From: Bog-950 sp964631835
GTDB lineage: Bacteria; Bacteroidota; Bacteroidia; Chitinophagales; LD1
Length of the DNA: 64,000 nucleotides
NCBI GenBank assembly: GCA_964631835.1
Contig: CAZWAD010000010.1
Coordinates: 1 to 64,000 of the forward strand
Reading direction: 5' to 3'
The notes under the pieces were generated by a model. That model was not told the origin of the DNA. It made no database searches and saw only the letters and a list, made by a program, of their open reading frames with translations. This document shows, piece after piece, positions 46,899 through 53,711 of this stretch (position 1 is its first letter; every line of letters begins with the position of its first letter). Position numbers and translations under genes: made by a program.

Positions 46899-47051
46899 TC
46901 ATACCCCGCTGCCTGCCCACCTCACCGCCACAAAATAAACCCCATCACCCATATCGCTGGTTTCCATATCCAATATTAAAACTCTCTTTCCGGTTACATC
47001 GCTAACCGTGGCGGTACTGCTTTCACCTGCTATTCCTTCTCCCTCCAATTC
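46899..47051 (-). pseudogene. Second relic of a T9SS type A sorting domain
   Basis: Minus-strand translation gives SSTATVSDVTGKRVLILDME, then TSDMGDGVYFVAVRW, AGSGV and a stop at 46899-46901. VSDVTGKRV and MGDGVYFVAV are the core features of a T9SS sorting domain. The frame closes upstream near 47050 without a start or a cargo domain. The relic shares the strong G-over-C skew of the neighbouring gene at 47092. Confidence 0.72.
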
Positions 47052-47091
47052 TTACCATTCGTGTCCCTATTTTCATTTCCGTCACCCATCC

Positions 47092-48012
47092 TCAAATTAC
47101 TCTTCTCATCCTCACCTTCCTCTTCACCACCTTCCCTGCGCCCACCCTCACATTACTCTCCATCCGTGTTTCATAACCCTCCAGCTCCCATGTAAAATCA
47201 AAACTCCCTACCGCCATCCGCATAATACTAAAAACACCCTTCTCACCGCTCACCGCCTCCCCAACCACCTTATCCGTTCCTGTTTCACTCACCGTCATTT
47301 TCAAACCCTTCAGCGGCACATCTTCCTCATCCACCGCCACTCCCTTTATCTTCGTATGCACTGTCCCCCGGTCAATAATATTCCTCGCCATCTGGTAGCC
47401 GTTCCAGAAATTAAAATTGGAAACCTTCAGCGTATTCACCATCAAATCTAATTGACCCGCTAATAACTCATCAGCAACCTCCCTCACTAGTTTCTTCACC
47501 TGCCGGTTCGCTCCTTTCTTCTCTATTATTGCCTCCCTCGGCATCTGCATCTTCTGCCGGTACTCATCTATCAGCCCCTGCAATCCCGATACATCACTCC
47601 CGTCTATCCCCCAATTCACTGCCTCTCCCATATTCGCCTGTGCCGCATCATGAATATTCTGGCACACATCATCCACCTCATCCTTCTTCTTCTTCCGCAA
47701 ATCCTCCATCGTATAATTCACCTTCTCCAGCAGCGTATTATTATTTACCGACCTCGCGTATGCCGAAACAGCGCTCCCGCACTTCACTGCCGCCTCGCTC
47801 ATCCGCTTCCGTAAATCCCTTATATCATTCGTTACTCCTTGGCACCACTTCCCGTCCTTCTCTCTCAGCTTATCTATCTTCGCCCTGGCCGCCTTCACCT
47901 TCCCCAAAGCCACCCCGAACGCGCCTATACCCGAAGTAACTCCGCTGTTTTTATCACAATACTCTATTACAGTATCTATCATATCCTTCCGGTTGCTGTC
48001 TCTTCCTCTCAT
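47092..48012 (-). CDS. Orphan helical protein with carboxypeptidase-regulatory-like domain
   Basis: A 306-aa cytoplasmic-looking protein. The first 200 residues are mostly helical (RGRDSNRKDMIDTVIEY...). The C-terminal 80 form a beta-sandwich-like carboxypeptidase-regulatory domain (KGVAVDEEDVPLKGLKMTVS, GEKGVFSIM, ELEGYET). There is no signal peptide, although such domains are usually exported. The coding strand is unusually rich in G and A compared with neighbours, suggesting foreign origin or special selection. Its start lies about 110 nt from array 4. Confidence 0.75.
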   Translation of the reverse strand: MRGRDSNRKDMIDTVIEYCDKNSGVTSGIGAFGVALGKVKAARAKIDKLREKDGKWCQGVTNDIRDLRKRMSEAAVKCGSAVSAYARSVNNNTLLEKVNYTMEDLRKKKKDEVDDVCQNIHDAAQANMGEAVNWGIDGSDVSGLQGLIDEYRQKMQMPREAIIEKKGANRQVKKLVREVADELLAGQLDLMVNTLKVSNFNFWNGYQMARNIIDRGTVHTKIKGVAVDEEDVPLKGLKMTVSETGTDKVVGEAVSGEKGVFSIMRMAVGSFDFTWELEGYETRMESNVRVGAGKVVKRKVRMRRVI

Positions 48013-48044
48013 TGTATTTTTATTTTAGGCTGAACCAATAACTC

Positions 48045-48390
48045 ATGTCCCGTTTTCGCTCAAAAACCAACCAAATGTAAAGAAAACTGCCCCTGAAAAG
48101 CAAATTCATGCAAAAAAACTACATCATCAATCAAACAATTTAACTTTAACAGACAACAATTCACATCTTACAGACAACAAATCAATAGTAGCAGACAACA
48201 AATCATACCTAACGAACAACAATTAATATCTAACAGACAACAATTCATATCTTACAGGCAACAATTGACTACTTACTGACAACAAATTATATCTAACAGA
48301 CAACAACTCAATGCTTACAGTCAACAAACTTCTGTTTACAGACAACAATTGATTAGTTACAGTCAACAAATCAATAGTTACAGCATAAAA
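48045..48390 (+). repeat. 21-nt tandem repeat array 4 (11 clear units)
   Basis: Units anchored on ACAACAA (or GCAACAA/TCAACAA) begin at 48153, 48174, 48195, 48216, 48237, 48258, 48279, 48300, 48321, 48342 and 48363, exactly 21 nt apart. One weaker unit lies on each side. A typical unit is CAGACAACAA plus an 11-nt AT-rich tail; one tail has TTCATATCTTA, like the TCATATCTT of array 3. A motif ATGTCCCGTTTTCG at 48045-48058 resembles motifs beside the other arrays. The remaining sequence up to 48479 shows nothing further. Confidence 0.92.
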
Positions 48391-48479
48391 ATAAGAAGTG
48401 AAACTGCCTGTATTTAAGCAGCAATCGAAGAACTAACCCTTAAACAATGGAAAAACAACCGAAGCCCCTGCCTTAAAAT

Positions 48480-49499
48480 TCATGACCGCTTCCTCGCCAG
48501 GAAAAAAAGCATGGGAGTAAAAATTCCCTTCTCCCCTCCTTTCACTAACCCTTCGGCAGCCTGTTCCAGCACATGGTGAACTTTAGTGGTACCTTTAGGA
48601 ACAAAACCAACTGTTTCAAGAACCCGCAAAGCATGGCGCATAAAAAATACGCCCACCGGGCTGGTGCGCAGCGCCTTTAAAGAAAGCCCCTCTCCCTTCA
48701 GCGGCAAATACCAGGGTGTTTCGGGCGAACATTCTGAAGCCACATCGCGGCATTCAAGCACTTCGAAACCCGCTTTTTGCAATGCACCGGTTACATCTTT
48801 GGCGTAATTTAAATTTGAAATACCGTCACCTATTTCAATCTTCAGTTTAATGTCGCGGTGTTCAGCATCGTTGGGGTTATACCTGTCTGTCATTACCCAG
48901 TCGTAGCCTGCAAACAAAGCGCCCGGTTTAAGCAGGCGGTGTATTTCGCCAAACACTTTGTGCCTGTTCTCTGCCGCATGAACCGTTGCTTCTATGGCAT
49001 ACGCCTTGTCATAGCTGTTATCCGGCAGAGGAATCTCAAACCAGTTACATTCTACAAACGAACAGTTCTGCTCCAATCCTTCATCCGCAACAAACTGCTT
49101 CGCCTTTCCCAACTGGTAAGCTGAATTATTAATACCCGTAACCGAAGCATTTGCCTGGCGCACCATGTTTATCATAGGCCCTGCCACACCGCAGCCTATG
49201 TCAAGGCATTTTTCTCCCGCCTTTAACTGCAGTTTATCCGCCAGAAACATTTCATGATTAATAAGCGATTGCTCCAGTGTTTCTCCCTTCTTCCGCATAC
49301 CAAAGTGGAACATTCTTCCCCAGCCGTGCAGGTAAAAATCAGTAACGAGCGAATAATATTCAATGTTGAGTGCGGCAGCGTTTTTCAGGCGCTCGGAAGC
49401 ACCGGCTTCCTGGTCATCAAACCGGTGAGCATAACTGTCAATCACGCTTTTCACCTCAGCTTTTTCCGATGGTTCTTTTAGAAGTTCTGTTGTTTTCAT
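48480..49499 (-). CDS. Sterol C-24 methyltransferase (Erg6/SMT family)
   Basis: A 339-aa SAM-dependent methyltransferase with features of sterol methyltransferases. The sterol-binding region YYSLVTDFYLHGWG (48-61) and GETLEQSLINHE precede SAM motif I LDIGCGVAGP (99-108), with VTGINNSAYQL, then YAIEATVHA (167-175). MTDRYNPNDAEHRDIKLKIE and a C-terminal sterol-MT-like domain follow. It should transfer a methyl to C-24 of a sterol side chain, plausibly of cycloartenol made by the cyclase in this cluster. It is last in the leftward operon, 61 nt after the HMG-CoA synthase stop. Confidence 0.88.
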   Translation of the reverse strand: MKTTELLKEPSEKAEVKSVIDSYAHRFDDQEAGASERLKNAAALNIEYYSLVTDFYLHGWGRMFHFGMRKKGETLEQSLINHEMFLADKLQLKAGEKCLDIGCGVAGPMINMVRQANASVTGINNSAYQLGKAKQFVADEGLEQNCSFVECNWFEIPLPDNSYDKAYAIEATVHAAENRHKVFGEIHRLLKPGALFAGYDWVMTDRYNPNDAEHRDIKLKIEIGDGISNLNYAKDVTGALQKAGFEVLECRDVASECSPETPWYLPLKGEGLSLKALRTSPVGVFFMRHALRVLETVGFVPKGTTKVHHVLEQAAEGLVKGGEKGIFTPMLFFLARKRS

Positions 49500-49560
49500 A
49501 CTCTTTTAATTTCTGCTCACATTAAAACAGTCACCTACTACCAATCAAAAAAATAAAACC

Positions 49561-50871
49561 TTACGCGGTCATGGTTTGGCGCAGCAAATCATGTTTTCCA
49601 GCCCGCTCAGGGCTTATACTGTAAATGCGCTTATGATTCTGAGTACCCAAATACAACACCGGGCGGGAAACCTTCCATTTTTCCGGCCTGCAAATACCTG
49701 TTTCATCATTCAAATCCATTTTCGAACAGGCATCAAGCATTTCTTCGTATTCATTTACTGAAAGCTTCCTGCGGATATCAAGCAAATTCATGGCTGAGCT
49801 TTTTTTCATTTCCCTGCCCGCCCCTTTGGCTATCTTGCCGGCCATGAATTCCGCCCCGCACCCGCTCCCATAACTGAAAAGGCTGATTTCTTTTCCTTCA
49901 AGCTCTTCGGCAGATTGTTTCAGTAAATTATAAAGGGAAAGAAAAAGAGCACCGGTGTAAATATTACCGACTTTAGCGTTTAGCTCTAGAGCATTTGCCG
50001 CTCTTTTTTCATAGTCGCTCAAAGCAGCAGTCAGTTTTTCGCTTCCCTTTTCAAAAGAGGAACCTTCATCGGTTTCAAGCAATCGCTGATGAGCCTTCTG
50101 CGCCATCTTCACAAAAGGAACATGGTAAAGGCACGCAGCAAACCTTTCTGAAAAGTGTTTTGCTGTGACAGAAGATGAACCATTGAGTTGTTTAGTTACA
50201 CTTTCCTTATACATACTGTAAGCTCCTTGCAAAGCTTCGAGATAGCATTGGATAGAATAATGTCCGTCAGCAAAAGCTTCTTTGCTGTAAAGCGGGCGCC
50301 AAAAGTCCATCACTTGTTTTGCAAAAAACCCCTCGTGGTTATAATCAATTTCAACCAAGCGCGGGTTATCTGAAATCAGCATAGCCACAGCTCCTGCACC
50401 TTGTGTAGGCTCACCGGCAGTGTTTTTTCCATAGCGGGCAATGTCGCTGGCTATCACTAAAGCCTTTTTTCCTTTTGCCCTTCCTGAAAGGATATAATTT
50501 ACGGCTATTCCTATTCCTGCCATAGCACCATAACAGGCATGTTTTACCTCAAACACTCTGCACGTTTCGGACAATCCCAGCATTTCATGGATATAACTCG
50601 AAACCGGCTTGCTATGGTCGGTACCGGTTTCGGTGCCGGCTATAAGCAGGGATACAGAATCCGGATTAATACCGAAATCATGAATAAGCCGCAAACCGGC
50701 ACTTGCAGCCAGCACAACCGTATCTTCACAGGGGCTTGCCACCGACATTTGCTTTTGCCCAAGACCAGTTAAATATTTTGCGGAATCCACTCCACGGGCT
50801 TCGGCTAATGCCGCCATTTCCAAATAGTGTTCCGGTATATCAAAAGAAATTGCTTCTATCCCTATTCTCAT
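49561..50871 (-). CDS. mvaS: Hydroxymethylglutaryl-CoA synthase
   Basis: A 436-aa enzyme joining acetyl-CoA and acetoacetyl-CoA to HMG-CoA, the first committed step of the mevalonate route. The triad is visible: E81 in AGTETGTDHSK, C113 in VKHACYGAMAG and H250 in CLYHVPFVKMAQKA. Its place between squalene epoxidase and the sterol methyltransferase suggests that isoprenoid precursor supply is co-regulated with sterol synthesis. Other mevalonate genes are not in this window. Confidence 0.92.
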   Translation of the reverse strand: MRIGIEAISFDIPEHYLEMAALAEARGVDSAKYLTGLGQKQMSVASPCEDTVVLAASAGLRLIHDFGINPDSVSLLIAGTETGTDHSKPVSSYIHEMLGLSETCRVFEVKHACYGAMAGIGIAVNYILSGRAKGKKALVIASDIARYGKNTAGEPTQGAGAVAMLISDNPRLVEIDYNHEGFFAKQVMDFWRPLYSKEAFADGHYSIQCYLEALQGAYSMYKESVTKQLNGSSSVTAKHFSERFAACLYHVPFVKMAQKAHQRLLETDEGSSFEKGSEKLTAALSDYEKRAANALELNAKVGNIYTGALFLSLYNLLKQSAEELEGKEISLFSYGSGCGAEFMAGKIAKGAGREMKKSSAMNLLDIRRKLSVNEYEEMLDACSKMDLNDETGICRPEKWKVSRPVLYLGTQNHKRIYSISPERAGKHDLLRQTMTA

Positions 50872-50891
50872 TTTTTAACTTGATTATTTTT

Positions 50892-52265
50892 TTAAAGCAC
50901 TGCCTGCGAAGCCCGGAATAGATACTTTGTCAGCAGTCCGGGTTTTTCATTTAACACCAATGGCGAAACAATATCTACCGCATCGTGCAGCATGCGCTGT
51001 GAGCGCTTAATGCGCCTTACATTCGGCAGGTGTTTTATACCGTATAACGCTACAGCAAAAAAATGGCGCAGGAGCATATGCTGGTCGCGCGAAATTGCCG
51101 ACAACAGCGAAACCGGTTCCTGCGCGTAAGTTCCACCTCTTTTCAGGTAATCGTAACAAGCCACTTTCAAATCTTCGTTACGCATAACTCCATACAGGGC
51201 ATCGGCAAGTATGTTGATAGTAGCATTCTGCTTATGCCGGTTCGCATAAAATTGTTTTACAACTGCATCAAAACCCAATTCCCGATTATCTGCATTGGCA
51301 TTTATCAATAGGCTGCCCAGCAATTTAATATCGGTAAAAGCCGCGGTCATTCCTCCACCGGTCAACGGATGGCGCATATTCAGCGAATCGCCAATTAAAA
51401 CAGCTCCGGGTTTCTGCACCGGCTTTGCCGGGAAATAATGGTTGGGCATAACCTTGAACTTCCCTTCTTCTACTGCTTCAACAAACGATTTGTGAATGGA
51501 TTGAGGCAACTGCGGAAGAATAGTATTCATTAAATGCGCAGTCAGTTCCGGTGATTTGCGAGGGGCTTCCGCCTGCGGAAAGTCAATCAGGATTCTCGTT
51601 TCTGAACTTGAAATGGGATAAACCAGGCAAGGAGAAGGATTCGCAACAATTACGTGCCCGTGATTAGGATAAGGCAGCTTGCAATTTTTCAGCACCAATC
51701 CCATAAAGTAACTGCTCACTTTCTTTTCGTTTGCGGCTAACCCTTCGCGGAAAAGCGAAAACATGCCATCGCAAACTACAGTTAACCCTGCCCGTACTAT
51801 GCGTTCCTCCTTTTCCTCTTTGGAAATATATTTTACACCCTTAATTTTCCCATCTTCTTCAACTAAAGTACTTACCGTTCCCTCAACCAGTTTTACGGAA
51901 GAAAGAGTTTTGATAAACGACCTTATGTTTGAAATAAACTTATGATTCTTGAATCCGTAGCCGTTTACGTTTTTATCTTTTTCGGACGAATAGGAGATTT
52001 GAAAGTTATCTCCGTTCATAAACAATCCGTAACCATAAACCGGTTGAGCATCGAAACCTTCCAGCAGGTGCTCAAGACCCATCGCCTTTAGTTGTATCAC
52101 CCCACCTGGTTGAAGCAATTCACCTACAATACGTTCTTGTTCCGCCAGGCTTTTTTCAATGACACAAACTTTCAACCCGTTTTTGCCAAGGTAAGCAGCA
52201 AGAGTACCACCGGCTACACCTGCACCGATAATACATACGTCAAATATTTTTTCGGAATCGCTCAT
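50892..52265 (-). CDS. Squalene epoxidase (squalene monooxygenase)
   Basis: A 457-aa FAD-dependent monooxygenase. The dinucleotide motif GAGVAG (14-19) is followed by the family-specific RIVGELLQPGG (45-55), YGYGLFMNG and GDSLNMRHPLTGGGM starting at about 292. The latter two stretches are diagnostic of squalene epoxidases. It converts squalene to 2,3-oxidosqualene using O2. I chose the ATG at 52265; an upstream TTG would overlap the squalene synthase gene. There is no obvious N-terminal membrane anchor, unlike in animals. It lies 13 nt after the squalene synthase stop. Confidence 0.93.
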   Translation of the reverse strand: MSDSEKIFDVCIIGAGVAGGTLAAYLGKNGLKVCVIEKSLAEQERIVGELLQPGGVIQLKAMGLEHLLEGFDAQPVYGYGLFMNGDNFQISYSSEKDKNVNGYGFKNHKFISNIRSFIKTLSSVKLVEGTVSTLVEEDGKIKGVKYISKEEKEERIVRAGLTVVCDGMFSLFREGLAANEKKVSSYFMGLVLKNCKLPYPNHGHVIVANPSPCLVYPISSSETRILIDFPQAEAPRKSPELTAHLMNTILPQLPQSIHKSFVEAVEEGKFKVMPNHYFPAKPVQKPGAVLIGDSLNMRHPLTGGGMTAAFTDIKLLGSLLINANADNRELGFDAVVKQFYANRHKQNATINILADALYGVMRNEDLKVACYDYLKRGGTYAQEPVSLLSAISRDQHMLLRHFFAVALYGIKHLPNVRRIKRSQRMLHDAVDIVSPLVLNEKPGLLTKYLFRASQAVL

Positions 52266-52278
52266 TATTGAATACTGC

Positions 52279-53475
52279 TCAGAACAGCACCATTTTTTCA
52301 AGTTGGTATTCGGGCTCTTCAACGGAATTATATTTTACGTCATCAAGCGCTTCCACAATCCGGTTTAAGCGTTTCTTGGTTAAAGTATAATTGGGGTCAT
52401 TTTCATTCAGCTTCTTCCTGATGTCTTCAACAAACCGCAGCATGCTTTTGCGGACTTGTTCCATATTGTTAGTTTTCAGCATCAGCTTGGCGGCAATACC
52501 TTTCCTTATTTTTACTACTTCGGTAAATACATCCGGGTTGTTATAAATCTTTGCAAGAGTCGCCATAGCCATGACTTGGGGAATAGCACAGAAACGGAAA
52601 ACCTCCCCGTTACGAATCATATTCAGATACAAAATGCAGTTCTGAACATGAGTCAATGCATCAGTCACTAATTCATTGATGCAGGCAAGTGACTCGGGAG
52701 ATGACGGATTTTTCTGAAGTTCTTCGAGCCGGTCGGCATATTTTCCCCAAATTTGTTTAGGCCAGAAACTTCTTCCGAGGCTGAGGTCTTCATAATAATC
52801 GCGACTAATATTTGTTTTTTGAAGAAGCAAACCCATACTATTTGCCAGTTCATATTCATCTTTCAGCTTTTCCGACTCAAGCCCCGATGCTGAAAAAAGC
52901 GATGAAAGCCCTATACCTACTAGACCCGCAACGTAGTAACAGTAATCGTTATAATCCTGAAGGGTAACCACTTTTCGGTCGGCATAATCAGCCATTCCGT
53001 TACCCATCTTTTCGCATATATCTGCAATTACTTCCCGATAGCCTATATCAAGCTTTTGGTAAACATTTATCACTTTATCAAAGTTGGCAAGCAAGGCTCT
53101 GTAATCTTCGCTATCACCAACACCTTTAATGTTCCATTTAGGATCATCCAGTTTGGTATGAAAATTTCTAAGTAAAGGCAGCCGCAGTTTTGCCGGGTAG
53201 GTCATATCATCTTCAATAGAATCAAGACCACGCAATACCAGATAGAAAACACAAACGGGGTCTTTCAACTTATGTGGCAGTTGCTGGATAACTACAGCAA
53301 ACGAGCGGGAAACTTTAGTTAAAGTGGCATAGCAAAACTCTCTATCGGATACCCTACTTGCTATATCCGGAAGATTTGCGTTGTAACTTTTCGGCAACTC
53401 CGTCCCAAACTTTATCCTCATCATAGCCCAAACTTCGGACGGGTGATGAACTGATTTTATAATATCGGTAATCAT
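52279..53475 (-). CDS. Squalene synthase, eukaryote (ERG9/FDFT1) type
   Basis: A 398-aa enzyme joining two farnesyl-PP to squalene. The similarity is to the eukaryotic type rather than HpnC/D or CrtB. FYLVLRGLDSIEDDMT holds the first Asp-rich motif (85-90), then ADICEKMGNGMADY, YCYYVAGLVGIGLSSLFSAS, NSMGLLLQKTNISRDYYED (second Asp-rich motif 226-230), GRSFWPKQIW and FCAIPQVMAMATLA. The C-terminal membrane anchor of eukaryotic enzymes is absent. The ATG at 53475 starts the leftward sterol operon; a longer frame to 53556 lacks family similarity. Confidence 0.94.
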   Translation of the reverse strand: MITDIIKSVHHPSEVWAMMRIKFGTELPKSYNANLPDIASRVSDREFCYATLTKVSRSFAVVIQQLPHKLKDPVCVFYLVLRGLDSIEDDMTYPAKLRLPLLRNFHTKLDDPKWNIKGVGDSEDYRALLANFDKVINVYQKLDIGYREVIADICEKMGNGMADYADRKVVTLQDYNDYCYYVAGLVGIGLSSLFSASGLESEKLKDEYELANSMGLLLQKTNISRDYYEDLSLGRSFWPKQIWGKYADRLEELQKNPSSPESLACINELVTDALTHVQNCILYLNMIRNGEVFRFCAIPQVMAMATLAKIYNNPDVFTEVVKIRKGIAAKLMLKTNNMEQVRKSMLRFVEDIRKKLNENDPNYTLTKKRLNRIVEALDDVKYNSVEEPEYQLEKMVLF

Positions 53476-53711
53476 AAGTTTTAGTTTTTTACGCGAATAT
53501 TTCGCAAAAGCGAATAAAAAACGAATTTTACGCAAAACCAACTGCGAATTTTTCACATTTTACTGTTTATAACATTATTATTATTGTAAAATGTATGCAA
53601 TTCATTGTATTTAAGCGATTTATAAATAAGTTTATCAATATTTTAAATCTCAGTAGTTTGGAAGTTAAAGTTCTGAAAAATACATTAGCCGCTTTATAGG
53701 CAGAAAGACAG
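53476..53711. promoter_or_regulatory. Divergent control region of the sterol genes
   Basis: This 236-nt AT-rich gap holds the promoters of both sterol transcripts. A perfect 9-bp inverted repeat, ACATTTTAC (53555-53563) and GTAAAATGT (53586-53594), is separated by 22 nt, about three helical turns between half-site centres. Nearer the squalene synthase start are four copies of CGAAT (within 53490-53550), two as GCGAATA. These could bind a common regulator. No -7/-33 pair could be fixed with confidence. Confidence 0.45.

Noticed and set aside
48130..48390. CRISPR array
   Set aside because: Units are contiguous and only 21 nt, with a short fixed head and a tail that recurs between units. There are no 28-37 nt repeats with unique spacers and no cas genes. 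The same applies to the other four arrays. I also considered short-repeat guide arrays (TIGR type), but no Nop-domain Tas-like protein is encoded in the window.
52279..53475. Phytoene synthase (CrtB) or HpnC/HpnD
   Set aside because: The sequence matches the eukaryotic squalene synthase family along its whole length, and no carotenoid or hopanoid genes are nearby.
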